A stretch of 64,000 nt of DNA from Ascidiimonas sp046199005 (lineage in GTDB: Bacteria > Bacteroidota > Bacteroidia > Flavobacteriales > Flavobacteriaceae), in NCBI GenBank assembly GCA_046199005.1, contig CP176050.1, positions 2,666,001 through 2,730,000 of the forward strand, read 5' to 3'. The notes beneath the pieces were generated by a model. The model was given only the letters and a program-made list of their open reading frames with translations. It was not told the DNA's origin and made no database searches. Within the stretch, counting starts at the first letter, position 1; each line of letters starts with the position of its first letter. This document shows positions 27,032 to 36,007 of this stretch, one piece after another. The position numbers and the translations under genes were made by a program.

Positions 27032-27667
27032 ATGAATGAACTTGATCTTTTAAAGAAAGACTGGCAAAGTAAAGAACACTCACTGCCCAAACTTTCTTAC
27101 GATGAAATCTACAAAATGATCTGGAAGAAATCTTCTTCGATCGTAAAATGGATTTTCTATATAAGCGTCGGAGAAATACTTCTTGGCCTTGCTTTTACCT
27201 CCTTCGCAGCCGATAAAGAGTATTGGCAAGAACTAGACCGAATAGACCAAACCGAGATTACTATTGTTACCTATGCACTGTCTTATCTTGTTTTGATCTA
27301 TTTTATCTATCGCTTTTATAAAAACTACAAAGAGATAAGTGTTACAGACAGTACCTCTCAATTGATGAATTCAATCTTAAAAACACGTAAAACGGTTAAG
27401 ACTTATATTGCGATTCTTTTAGGTTTATCGGGAGTTTACAGCACGCTTTTGTGTATCGGGTATATTCGTACAGATTTCACAGAGCAGATGTTGGCGCAGA
27501 ACAATGGAGTGTTACCCGACTATTTCTGGCCTCTAATGATCTTTATATGTCTTTTAATGGTATTTATTGTACTACTCCTAATCTGGGTAATGTACAGAAT
27601 TCTTTACGGTATTTTACTAAAGAAACTTTTGCGTAATTATGACGAATTGAAGCAGATGGAAGTTTAA
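27032..27667 (+). CDS. Membrane protein linked to the ECF sigma factor
   Basis: This 211-residue protein has a short cytoplasmic start (MNELDLLKKDWQSKEHSLPK) and four predicted transmembrane helices. It belongs to a type often found one base after an ECF sigma gene in flavobacteria and sometimes misannotated as a carotene monooxygenase. The position suggests an anti-sigma or sensor function, but it lacks a recognisable zinc-binding anti-sigma motif (HxxxCxxC), so this is inference. It ends 13 bases from the convergent acyltransferase gene. Confidence 0.75.
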   Translation: MNELDLLKKDWQSKEHSLPKLSYDEIYKMIWKKSSSIVKWIFYISVGEILLGLAFTSFAADKEYWQELDRIDQTEITIVTYALSYLVLIYFIYRFYKNYKEISVTDSTSQLMNSILKTRKTVKTYIAILLGLSGVYSTLLCIGYIRTDFTEQMLAQNNGVLPDYFWPLMIFICLLMVFIVLLLIWVMYRILYGILLKKLLRNYDELKQMEV

Positions 27668-27680
27668 ACATTTTCAGGTT

Positions 27681-28484
27681 TTAGTATTTCCAGTTTCTAT
27701 ATTTATTCAATTCTTCCTGCGCCATCAATTCTTCCTGCGGAATGACTTTGATAAATGAAGGATGCTGTTCGATCGCAAATTCCAGTTTCTCTACGATTTG
27801 TTCTATCGTATCATTTTCGTAATCAATGTCTAAAGGTTCCTTGATCACCATAGATTGAAGAATACCTTTCTTTTTTATCATCAATCCTTTCTTATCAAAA
27901 GAACGCCTAAAACCATCAATCACAATGGGAATCACAATGGGTTTGTATTGTTTTATAATATGAGCGGTTCCTTTTCGAATGGGTTTCCACGGTTTCGTAG
28001 TTCCCTGAGGAAAGGTTACTACCCAGCCATCATCTAAAGCGATACCGATGTTTTCGGTATCGTTAAAATTCACATCTCTTTGTATGTCTTTCCCTTTCTC
28101 TCTCCATGTCCTTTCTACAGTAATGGCCCCGGCATAAGCAAGGATCTTAGGCAGTAACCCAGACTGCATTGTCTCCTTCGCTGCCACATAATAGATATTG
28201 AGTTTAGGTCTCCAGATGTATCCTATATTTCGAATAGAGTCGGTACGACCACTCAGGCTGGCATTAAAGACATGAAACATGGCTACCACATCTGCAAAAT
28301 ATGTCTGGTGATTAGACACAAACAAAACGCCTTTGGAAGGTAAATTTTTAATAATCTCAGAACCGTCAATTTGCAATTGATTAAAACCTCGATACCGGCG
28401 ATGCGTGATAACACCAAAGATGCGAATTAACCATTTCTTGAGAAAAAGTATATGCCCAAAAGGGTTTTCTTTAAATAATCCCAT
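27681..28484 (-). CDS. 1-acyl-sn-glycerol-3-phosphate acyltransferase-like protein
   Basis: This 267-residue member of the PlsC/LPLAT superfamily would transfer an acyl chain to lysophosphatidate or a related lysolipid at the inner membrane. Block I reads SNHQTYFAD, which places His59 and Asp65 with five residues between them (H-x5-D) instead of the usual H-x4-D; block III is TFPQGTTKP, a variant of FPEGTR. The spacing variant recurs, to my knowledge, in flavobacterial homologues. It follows the Nudix gene by 46 bases on the same strand. Confidence 0.85.
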   Translation of the reverse strand: MGLFKENPFGHILFLKKWLIRIFGVITHRRYRGFNQLQIDGSEIIKNLPSKGVLFVSNHQTYFADVVAMFHVFNASLSGRTDSIRNIGYIWRPKLNIYYVAAKETMQSGLLPKILAYAGAITVERTWREKGKDIQRDVNFNDTENIGIALDDGWVVTFPQGTTKPWKPIRKGTAHIIKQYKPIVIPIVIDGFRRSFDKKGLMIKKKGILQSMVIKEPLDIDYENDTIEQIVEKLEFAIEQHPSFIKVIPQEELMAQEELNKYRNWKY

Positions 28485-28530
28485 GTATCAGATTTTCAGA
28501 TCAGTTAATCAAAGCTACAAATATACAACT

Positions 28531-29172
28531 TCAAATTGCGGTTTTAAAGAGTTCTTTAGCTTCACTAAGCATCATAGCGGTTGCTCCCCATACAGTGTAT
28601 CCTCTTAATTTGAAAGCCGGTACTTCAATATTTTTAGCATACGATGTGGTTAACTTTTGTGTAAATACCACCCCATCATCTAAAAACTCCTCTACTGGTA
28701 CTTCTATTATTTTTGCCACTTCTTCGGGCTGCGCTTTAAAATCAGGATACGATTCTGTGTAGCCTACAAAAGGCGCTACTAAAAAGTTGCTTGGAGGAAT
28801 GTATACTTCGGTCAGCGAACGAATGATCGCTACGTTTCTTTCCCTAACCCCTACTTCCTCATAAGTCTCTCTCAAGGCGGTATGCATCAAATCTTGATCT
28901 TCCTTCTCCACCTTTCCACCGGGAAGTGCAATCTGATTTGAATGCACTCCAGGATACGATTTTCGCTGAATCAATACAAATCTGGTCTTTTTTTTCAAAT
29001 CTGGATAGCACAGCATTAATACTGCTGCCTTTCTTGGATTCATCTTATCGATCTCAATAGAATTAAGCTCTTTAAGGCGCATTAAAGGTGCCATTTTATA
29101 ATGCGATTGAGACCCCGGAAGCGGTCTTTTTATTATTTTTGGAACCGATTTAAGAAAAAGATCAAAATTCAT
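28531..29172 (-). CDS. Nudix hydrolase, CoA pyrophosphatase type
   Basis: I start at the ATG at 29172 (213 residues, MNFDLFLKSVPKII); the longer frame enters the divergent cyclophilin gene. The Nudix box has the spaced form GGKVEKEDQDLMHTALRETYEEVGV-like, seen in pieces as LPGGKVEKED and ALRETYEEVGV, which matches the CoA diphosphatases (NudL, NUDT7) rather than the standard box. The preceding VLIQRKSYPGVHSNQIALPG fits the UPF0035 pattern of that family. It would cleave CoA or acyl-CoA to 3',5'-ADP and phosphopantetheine. Its start shares a CATG with the divergent gene. Confidence 0.9.
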   Translation of the reverse strand: MNFDLFLKSVPKIIKRPLPGSQSHYKMAPLMRLKELNSIEIDKMNPRKAAVLMLCYPDLKKKTRFVLIQRKSYPGVHSNQIALPGGKVEKEDQDLMHTALRETYEEVGVRERNVAIIRSLTEVYIPPSNFLVAPFVGYTESYPDFKAQPEEVAKIIEVPVEEFLDDGVVFTQKLTTSYAKNIEVPAFKLRGYTVWGATAMMLSEAKELFKTAI

Positions 29173-29887
29173 GTTTACGTTGTCCCGTTCATTAGCTACA
29201 ATAATACTATTAATATTTTTAATGGGATGTAACAGTTCATCCACTAAGAAAAAGTCTATTAAGGAGTCACCAGGTGAGGTTGTCAAAAGTCCGGAGGAAG
29301 AAAAAGATTCTGTTATCGAACCTGAAGAGCCAGAACCTTTTAGACTTGACGAAGAAAATGCAATTCAGTTTTTCTTTGAATACGGAAAAGAAAATCCGGA
29401 AGATAAGGTACGTATCACTACTGATTATGGTAGTTTTGTTATTAAATTATATGACAAAACGCCTTATCATAGGGCTAACTTTATATACTTAACCAAGAAT
29501 GGCTATTACAATAATACTTACTTTCACCGGGTTGTGAAAAACTTTATAATCCAGGGAGGAAACGCAGACACGAAAGAAACTGCCAGAAAAAGAGCTGAAA
29601 TTGGCCGATATTTACTTCCTCCAGATACGCGTAAGGGATACAGCCACCATCGAGGCACTGTTTCTATGCCAAGCAGCGATATTAATAATCCGCACAAACT
29701 CGCCTCTCCATATGAGTTCTTCATTGTAGTTACACGGCCCGGATCATACCATCTCGACGGAGATTACACCGCCTTTGGACGTGTTATAGAAGGAATGGAT
29801 GTGGTAGACAAAATCAATGCTCAACCAACAGATGATGGAGAATGGCCTGTTCAGAATATTAAAATGCAGGTAGAAGTTGTAGACTAA
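29171..29887 (+). CDS. Cyclophilin-type peptidyl-prolyl isomerase, lipoprotein
   Basis: This 238-residue protein has a lipoprotein signal (MFTLSRSLATIILLIFLMGC, Cys20), an acidic linker of about 40 residues, then a cyclophilin domain from about residue 80. Family marks are YFHRVVKNFIIQGGNA and the FFIVVTRPGSYHLDGDYTAFGRV region; the core FHRV and IQGG motifs are complete. It would catalyse proline isomerisation during protein folding in the periplasm. Its stop is immediately adjacent to the stop of the convergent TRIC-like gene. Confidence 0.93.
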   Translation: MFTLSRSLATIILLIFLMGCNSSSTKKKSIKESPGEVVKSPEEEKDSVIEPEEPEPFRLDEENAIQFFFEYGKENPEDKVRITTDYGSFVIKLYDKTPYHRANFIYLTKNGYYNNTYFHRVVKNFIIQGGNADTKETARKRAEIGRYLLPPDTRKGYSHHRGTVSMPSSDINNPHKLASPYEFFIVVTRPGSYHLDGDYTAFGRVIEGMDVVDKINAQPTDDGEWPVQNIKMQVEVVD

Positions 29888-30493
29888 TTATCTACGGTAT
29901 ACATTTGGCAATTGTAGTTTAAAAAAGACGGCGAGTAACCGAATCACTATGACCACAATGGCAGTGATCAGATAATTAATATCTTCCGGTAGATCCGTCA
30001 TTCTCAATAAAAAATATGCTGCTCCTCCAAGCAAACACGCGGTTGCATAAATTTCTTTTCTGAAAATCACAGGAATTTCGTTACAAAGAATATCTCGAAT
30101 AACTCCTCCGAATGAAGCACTTATAGCTCCTAAAGCAATGCAAACCAGTGGGTGTAGGTCTGCTTCTACTCCTTTTTCTATGCCGATAAGCGTAAAAACT
30201 CCCAAACCAATAGTATCAAAAAGGAATAACGATCTGCGTAAATAATCCAGTTTTTCCTTGAATACAACTCCTATGAGAAATCCCGAGGAGATCGTATAGA
30301 TGTAATTAAGATCGTACATCCATCCTACAGGTGTTCTCCCGATAAGAATATCCCTGAGAGTACCACCTCCAACCGCTGTCACAAAAGCAACTATAAAAAT
30401 CCCAAAGAGATCAAGACGTTTGTTCATGGAGGCAAGTACGCCCGATATGGCGAATACCAGGGTACCTATGATATCGAGAGAATAGAACAGCAT
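29888..30493 (-). CDS. Trimeric intracellular cation channel family protein (YicG/UPF0126)
   Basis: This 201-residue protein has seven predicted transmembrane segments and two repeats of the UPF0126 signature: AVGGGTLRDILIGR and ASFGGVIRDILCNEIP. The family is related to TRIC channels of the endoplasmic reticulum; bacterial homologues conduct monovalent cations. The start overlaps the stop of the RDD gene by one base (TAATG), so the two are translationally coupled. Confidence 0.9.
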   Translation of the reverse strand: MLFYSLDIIGTLVFAISGVLASMNKRLDLFGIFIVAFVTAVGGGTLRDILIGRTPVGWMYDLNYIYTISSGFLIGVVFKEKLDYLRRSLFLFDTIGLGVFTLIGIEKGVEADLHPLVCIALGAISASFGGVIRDILCNEIPVIFRKEIYATACLLGGAAYFLLRMTDLPEDINYLITAIVVIVIRLLAVFFKLQLPNVYRR

Positions 30494-31209
30494 TACATAT
30501 TTTGGGTATAATAATTATAATCTAAGATTACTTTTTGAACAAATTCCAGTGGCTTTTCTTTGGCTTTTACTTCCAACACCCTTTCGATCTGGTCACTTAA
30601 TCTTAAAATTACAATATGCTGGTTATGACGTTTGGCGTCTTCAAACATCGACTTGATCTCTTGCATTTCCAGATCAGTAAAAACGGTTACCTGTGGGTAA
30701 CCAGGTTGATACTGCAACGGCACTTCTTCATGTAAAGTATCGCTTAACCGAACCGTATGTTTTTCACTGATTACAGTAGTACCTGCGGCCATATCACCCA
30801 GTCGTTGGCCTTTTCCGCTTAAAAGAATAGATAATACAGCACCTCCTCCAGATGTAAGAGAAACCTCCACTATTCTCAATATCCAACGTAAAAAGTAATT
30901 GGAAAAAGCGGGCTTGCTGCCGTCTAATTTAACCACCCTGGTTTGCAAGGCATATTTACCTAATGTTTTTCCATCTGTAAAGGTTTCCATCAACAGGTAA
31001 TAAAGAAATCCGGGAAGACTGGCAAGCAAGAATAAAGCCCAGGAGTCACTCATGTTAAGATCAAGTGAAACTAATATCCAGAAAACAAGTATGTAGTAGA
31101 GTACGATAACAGTAGTATCCAGTAAAAAGGCTAACATTCTGTCTACAATACTGGCAACATTCTGATGTATACCTACATTTTGGGAGGTTTCTATTTGGAA
31201 TTTATCCAT
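30493..31209 (-). CDS. RDD family membrane protein
   Basis: This 238-residue protein has an RDD domain in the first two-thirds: VASIVDRMLAFLLDTTVIV near residue 20, then DGKTLGKYALQTRVVKLDG near residue 90 and RLGDMAAGTTVI near residue 145. The cytoplasmic C-terminal tail of ~70 residues is hydrophilic. RDD proteins are small membrane proteins of mostly unknown role. It is transcribed divergently from the SpoIIM-like operon with 55 bases between; RDD genes often accompany SpoIIM, MoxR and DUF58 genes, so the two units are probably linked in function. Confidence 0.88.
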   Translation of the reverse strand: MDKFQIETSQNVGIHQNVASIVDRMLAFLLDTTVIVLYYILVFWILVSLDLNMSDSWALFLLASLPGFLYYLLMETFTDGKTLGKYALQTRVVKLDGSKPAFSNYFLRWILRIVEVSLTSGGGAVLSILLSGKGQRLGDMAAGTTVISEKHTVRLSDTLHEEVPLQYQPGYPQVTVFTDLEMQEIKSMFEDAKRHNQHIVILRLSDQIERVLEVKAKEKPLEFVQKVILDYNYYTQNM

Positions 31210-31264
31210 TTTTTGTTTTCTTTGATACGCTGTAACTCAATTATTTTCTTTTTTTAATTCATTC

Positions 31265-32227
31265 ATGCGCGAAGCTGCATTTGTTAGGCAAAATAAGGAT
31301 AAATGGTCCACTTTTGAAAATGTTCTGAAAAATAAAGAGCAATTAGATCCGGGAGACTTATCTGACTTATACATTGAAGTAACTGATCATCTGAGTTACG
31401 CCCGAACGTTTTACCCTCAAAGTAAAACAATGGCATACCTAAATAGCCTGTCTTCACTTGCTCATCAAAAAATATACAAAACCAAAAAAGAGCCTAAAAA
31501 CCGAATCGTTAGCTTCTGGAAAGAAGAGTTTCCCAAAGAATTTTATCGATATCATAAAACCCTCCTTGTTTCTTTTCTGTTTTTTCTTCTATTCGTGATT
31601 ATAGGAGCTTATTCAGCTGCTACAGAAGGTGATTTCGTAAGATCTTTTTTAGGTGACGGATATGTAAATATGACGCTTGAAAATATTGAAAAAGGAGATC
31701 CGATGGCAGTCTATAAAAAACAAGGCGAATTCAATATGTTTTTGGGAATCACCATTAATAATATTAAGGTAGCGCTTATGGCATTTTGTTACGGTCTACT
31801 CCTAGGGATAGGTACTTTCATGATTCTCATGCAAAACGGGATCATGTTAGGAAGTTTCCAGTACTTTTTTTATGATCAGGGACTGCTATGGGAATCTGTT
31901 CGCACTATATGGATTCACGGAACTATAGAGATTTCGGTGATCATTATTGCCGGTTGTGGCGGAATAGTTATGGGGAATGGTTTGCTTTTTCCCGGCACTT
32001 ATACCCGACTCGAATCATTCAAACGAAGTGCGAAAGCAGGATTAAAAATCGTTGTAAGCACTATTCCTTTTTTCATACTAGCAGGTTTTTTAGAAGGTTT
32101 TGTTACCAGACATACCGAAATGCCAGATTGGCTTTCGATATTCATTATTGGGGCATCACTCTTTTTAATACTGTTCTATTACGTATATTATCCCATACAA
32201 CTAAATAAACACCCAAATCATGGCTAA
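31265..32227 (+). CDS. SpoIIM-like stage II sporulation M family membrane protein
   Basis: This 320-residue protein has a cytoplasmic N-terminal helical part (about residues 1-95) and five or six transmembrane segments. The core MFLGITINNIKVALMAFCYG followed by GIGTFMILMQNGIMLGSF and the IHGTIEISVIIIAGCGG motif matches the DUF95/SpoIIM family, a relative of the sporulation protein but widespread in non-sporulating bacteria. It begins the seven-gene run up to DUF58 and overlaps the next gene by eight bases. Confidence 0.87.
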   Translation: MREAAFVRQNKDKWSTFENVLKNKEQLDPGDLSDLYIEVTDHLSYARTFYPQSKTMAYLNSLSSLAHQKIYKTKKEPKNRIVSFWKEEFPKEFYRYHKTLLVSFLFFLLFVIIGAYSAATEGDFVRSFLGDGYVNMTLENIEKGDPMAVYKKQGEFNMFLGITINNIKVALMAFCYGLLLGIGTFMILMQNGIMLGSFQYFFYDQGLLWESVRTIWIHGTIEISVIIIAGCGGIVMGNGLLFPGTYTRLESFKRSAKAGLKIVVSTIPFFILAGFLEGFVTRHTEMPDWLSIFIIGASLFLILFYYVYYPIQLNKHPNHG

Positions 32228-33098
32228 AACCAGAATCGAATTTAAAAAACAACGTGAACTAGGTGAGATCATTTCAGATTCGTTTGCGTTTATTAGATAT
32301 GAATTCAAAAATTATTTCGGCACGATCTTAAAGATCGTAGGGCCCTACCTACTCTTAGCTCTGGCAGGTATAGGTCTTTACCTTTATAGTGTAGGCTCTA
32401 TATTTAGCTTACAGGTTAACCAGTCGCAAATGTCAGAATCAAACCTGATCCTGATGCTCGTTGCCCTCGCTCTTTTATTGATTGGTGGGATTGCAACGTA
32501 TGCTTTATCTTACTCTACCACATTAAACTACATCAAGTCTTACGAAAATAACAATGGTAATGTAGTACAGGAGGAAGTACGCAAAGGAGTAAGAGATACC
32601 TTCTGGAACATTATAGGCCTCGGGATTCTCGTGGGAATTATGTTGTTAGTGGGTTTTATGTTTTGTTTCTTTCCGGGGATTTACCTTTGGGTTCCGCTTA
32701 CGCTTTCATTTTCTCTACTCGTTTTTCAAAATATGTCGATAGGCGATTCAATAGCTGAAAGCTTTACCTTAATTAAAGATGAATGGTGGATGACCTTTAT
32801 CACCATGTTCGTTGTTTGGTTAGTATTACTTATTGCTAGTTATGCTTTTAGCATGCCAGCCGTAATTTATACATGGATCAGGATGGGAATATCTATGGGA
32901 GAGAATGATTTAGCGACGGGAGAGTTTTTCTTTCAAGATCCAATTTATATTGCGCTAAATATAGTTTCTTACGCATTTCAATATTTTCTAAATCTTATTT
33001 CCCTTATTACATCTGTGCTTATTTATTTTCACCTGAATGAAAAAAAGAATTTTACAGGAGCATTTGAAAAAATAGAATCTCTAGGCCGTAATTCATAA
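32220..33098 (+). CDS. Hypothetical polytopic membrane protein (SpoIIM/MoxR operon)
   Basis: This 292-residue protein has about six transmembrane segments. Beyond the basic start (MAKTRIEFKKQRELGEIISD) no motif is decisive; the FFPGIYLWVPLTLSFSLLVF segment and the general layout resemble membrane proteins found beside SpoIIM genes in flavobacteria. The ATG lies inside the end of the previous gene (8-base overlap), and the next start is five bases after its stop, so it is an integral part of the operon. Function unknown. Confidence 0.8.
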   Translation: MAKTRIEFKKQRELGEIISDSFAFIRYEFKNYFGTILKIVGPYLLLALAGIGLYLYSVGSIFSLQVNQSQMSESNLILMLVALALLLIGGIATYALSYSTTLNYIKSYENNNGNVVQEEVRKGVRDTFWNIIGLGILVGIMLLVGFMFCFFPGIYLWVPLTLSFSLLVFQNMSIGDSIAESFTLIKDEWWMTFITMFVVWLVLLIASYAFSMPAVIYTWIRMGISMGENDLATGEFFFQDPIYIALNIVSYAFQYFLNLISLITSVLIYFHLNEKKNFTGAFEKIESLGRNS

Positions 33099-33103
33099 GT
33101 TCT

Positions 33104-33835
33104 ATGAGGATACTGCTTCTTTTTTTATGTTGTTTAACTTTCATGTCTACACTATGCGCAAACGGAATCGAAATTCCAAAAGATAGCAGTGAGATTGCTA
33201 CCATTGAAATAAAAGAAGATCAACTTACAAAGTACAAACAGAATCCAGATTATAACTATAATGAAGAACAAAATAAGATAGGCTGGTGGGAAAGTTTTAA
33301 AAATTGGATTTTTAATATCATTGCTAAAATATTTGATTCTTTATTTGGTATCGATATTGCATTTGGTGTATTAGCAATCGTATTCAGAATTCTTATTTAT
33401 TGTGCGATAGGGTTACTACTGTTTTTCCTGATCAAACTCTTCTTAAAAGTAAATACCCGGTCTTTTGTAAGTAAGCGAACAAATGAACCAACCGTGTTCT
33501 TTTCGGAAGAGGAAGATATTATTCAAAACGAAAACATTCCTGCACTAATTGAGAAGGCCTTAATAAACAGAGACTTTCGTCTTGCAATCAGATACCAGTA
33601 TCTATTGGTTTTAAAGCGGTTAAGCGAGCACAATTTCGTGCAATGGGAGCAACAGAAAACAAATGACGATTACCTTCTGGAATTAAAAAATCAGGAGATT
33701 TCCAAATTGTTTTCCAGTATTACCAACGTTTACGATTTTGTGTGGTATGGTGGTTTTGAGATTAATGAAGATCATTATACTCAGGTTATACCTACATTTA
33801 ATTTGATAACTCAAAAAATTGGTGTAAATGAGTAA
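33104..33835 (+). CDS. DUF4129 domain-containing protein
   Basis: This 243-residue protein has a signal peptide, a periplasmic segment of ~60 residues, one strong transmembrane helix (about residues 85-110) and a cytoplasmic DUF4129 domain: ALINRDFRLAIRYQYLLVL then KRLSEHNFVQWEQQKTNDDY and a FDFVWYGG-like VYDFVWYGGFEI segment. DUF4129 proteins occur with MoxR, DUF58 and transglutaminase-like proteins, but their biochemistry is unknown. It overlaps the DUF4350 gene by eight bases. Confidence 0.85.
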   Translation: MRILLLFLCCLTFMSTLCANGIEIPKDSSEIATIEIKEDQLTKYKQNPDYNYNEEQNKIGWWESFKNWIFNIIAKIFDSLFGIDIAFGVLAIVFRILIYCAIGLLLFFLIKLFLKVNTRSFVSKRTNEPTVFFSEEEDIIQNENIPALIEKALINRDFRLAIRYQYLLVLKRLSEHNFVQWEQQKTNDDYLLELKNQEISKLFSSITNVYDFVWYGGFEINEDHYTQVIPTFNLITQKIGVNE

Positions 33836-35015
33836 GGCTGCAAAAATATACATAGGTATTACAGTTTTACTGGTAGGATTACTCATTTTTATCGAGTACA
33901 CAAAACCAAAACAAATAAGCTGGTTTCCCTCTTACGATCGCAATCACACCATTCCCTTAGGTACAAAAGTACTTCATGAACAGATGAAAACGATCTTTAA
34001 AAATGACTTTAAGGATGTAAAGATGGCTCCTTATGTTTTTCTAAAAGAACAGGGTCTGACAGGCACTTATTTTTTTGTGAACGGATCAATCTCTTATGGG
34101 AAGGAAGAACTTAACACTCTTCTGGAGTGGGTTTCAGCAGGAAATAAACTAATAGTAGCTTCTTCCTCTCTAGAGGAAGCTTTACTGGATACGCTTCGGT
34201 TAAAAACTGATTATGTAACCAATATCCAGTCATTGAAAGCTTCCTACGAACTTTCGCTTAGCAATCCTGCTTTCAAAAACCGGAACGTCGCTACGTTCGA
34301 TCGTAATACGACTGTTTCTTACTTTACGGAAGAAGACTCCTTAAATACGGTTGCTATCGGACATATAAAGTTGAAAGGAGAAAAAGCTACCTATCCAAAC
34401 GTAATTAAACGATCATTTGGAAATGGTGAAATCATACTCTCTCTTTTCCCTCAAGCTTTTTCCAATTATTTCATTTTAAAGCAACCCAATCAGGAATATG
34501 TAAGCGGACTCCTATCTTATATAGATCCGTCCAAAACCGTTTACTATGATAATCATTACAAATCAGGAGCAAAATTCTACAGCTCTCCCCTTTACGTATT
34601 TTTAAATAATAAGGCACTTAAATGGGCTTATTATTTGGTTTTGATCGCAGCACTCTTTTACATCATCTTTGAAGGTCGAAGAAAACAACGAAGTATTCCG
34701 GTGATAGAGCCTTTGCGAAATCAAACGCTTGATTTTGTGCGTACGATTGCCAATATGTATTATGAGAAAAATGATCATCGGGATATTGCTACCTACAAAA
34801 TCAACCATTTTTTGGCCTGGATCAGAAGTCAGCATTCACTCCAAACATTTGAGTTTAAAAAGCAGCAAATTGAAAGTATCGCGTTGCGAAATGGTAAAAG
34901 TGTAGAAGAAACCAAAGCGCTATTTGATTTTATCAAAGCTTTACAATATAAATTAACCATTAGTAAAAAAGAATTGATAGATCTCAATCAAATGATTGCA
35001 GACTTTAAAAAATAA
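33828..35015 (+). CDS. DUF4350 domain-containing protein
   Basis: This 395-residue protein has an N-terminal membrane anchor (IYIGITVLLVGLLIFIE), an extracytoplasmic alpha/beta domain of the GATase-like DUF4350 type (GTYFFVNGSISYGKEELNTL, LEWVSAGNKLIVASS), a second transmembrane helix about residues 265-285, and a cytoplasmic C-terminal helical region. DUF4350 regularly sits between DUF4129 and MoxR. The stop is followed three bases later by the MoxR start. Confidence 0.85.
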   Translation: MSKAAKIYIGITVLLVGLLIFIEYTKPKQISWFPSYDRNHTIPLGTKVLHEQMKTIFKNDFKDVKMAPYVFLKEQGLTGTYFFVNGSISYGKEELNTLLEWVSAGNKLIVASSSLEEALLDTLRLKTDYVTNIQSLKASYELSLSNPAFKNRNVATFDRNTTVSYFTEEDSLNTVAIGHIKLKGEKATYPNVIKRSFGNGEIILSLFPQAFSNYFILKQPNQEYVSGLLSYIDPSKTVYYDNHYKSGAKFYSSPLYVFLNNKALKWAYYLVLIAALFYIIFEGRRKQRSIPVIEPLRNQTLDFVRTIANMYYEKNDHRDIATYKINHFLAWIRSQHSLQTFEFKKQQIESIALRNGKSVEETKALFDFIKALQYKLTISKKELIDLNQMIADFKK

Positions 35016-35018
35016 ATT

Positions 35019-36005
35019 ATGGAAGAAAACAAACCCTTAGAGTTTAATAGCCGCATAGAGTTAACCGAACTAAAACAAGCTGTTGAAAACATTAAAAAGG
35101 AACTCGCTAAAGTGGTCATTGGTCAGGAAAACTTTATAGAACTCTTGCTGGCAGGTTTGCTGGCGGACGGACATGTACTTATTGAAGGAGTTCCTGGAAT
35201 TGCCAAAACAATTACAGCAAAACTCTTTGCAAAAACAATAAAAACCAATTTTGGCAGAATTCAGTTTACCCCCGACCTTATGCCTTCAGACATTCTTGGA
35301 ACCTCTGTTTTAAATATGAAAACATCTGAGTTCACCTTTAAAAAAGGTCCTATCTTTAGTAATGTTGTACTGATTGATGAGATAAACCGTGCTCCTGCCA
35401 AAACACAGGCTGCACTTTTTGAAGTAATGGAAGAACGACAAATCACTATTGATGGAGACACTTACCAAATGAGTGCCCCTTTTATGGTACTCGCGACTCA
35501 AAATCCAATTGAACAAGAAGGAACTTACGCGCTTCCGGAAGCACAGCTCGATCGTTTTATATTTAAGATCAAAGTTGATTATCCTTCACCGGATGAAGAG
35601 ATTGAAATCTTAAAATCACATCATGAACGTAAAAATAATAAACCAGAAACGCTTGTGAATGAAGTATTAGATCCTTCTAAACTAGCGACATTCAAAAGCA
35701 ATGTGCTTGATGTGGTATGTGAAGAGAAGATCCTTAAATACATCGCAGAAGTTATTTCGAGAACAAGAACACATACGCATCTGTTTCTGGGTGCATCACC
35801 ACGGGCCTCTATTGCTGTATTGAATACCGCGAAAGCATTTGCCGCTATGAGCGGACGAGACTTTGTGATTCCCGAAGATGTGAAAAAAGCGTTATTCCCG
35901 GTATTGAATCATCGTATAATTCTTTCTCCCGAGCGTGAAATGGAAGGCATTACTCAAGAAAACGTAATTGAAATGATCGTTCAATCAGTTGAAATTCCAA
36001 GATAA
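35019..36005 (+). CDS. MoxR family AAA+ ATPase
   Basis: This 328-residue ATPase has Walker A in EGVPGIAKT (Lys63), Walker B in VVLIDEINRAP (Asp120 and Glu121), a sensor I region LATQNPIEQEGTYALPEAQL and the C-terminal lid. MoxR ATPases act as chaperones that assemble or activate partner protein complexes, usually with von Willebrand A or DUF58 partners; here the DUF58 protein follows two bases downstream. It is cytoplasmic and probably works on the membrane proteins of this operon. Confidence 0.95.
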   Translation: MEENKPLEFNSRIELTELKQAVENIKKELAKVVIGQENFIELLLAGLLADGHVLIEGVPGIAKTITAKLFAKTIKTNFGRIQFTPDLMPSDILGTSVLNMKTSEFTFKKGPIFSNVVLIDEINRAPAKTQAALFEVMEERQITIDGDTYQMSAPFMVLATQNPIEQEGTYALPEAQLDRFIFKIKVDYPSPDEEIEILKSHHERKNNKPETLVNEVLDPSKLATFKSNVLDVVCEEKILKYIAEVISRTRTHTHLFLGASPRASIAVLNTAKAFAAMSGRDFVIPEDVKKALFPVLNHRIILSPEREMEGITQENVIEMIVQSVEIPR

Positions 36006-36007
36006 AT

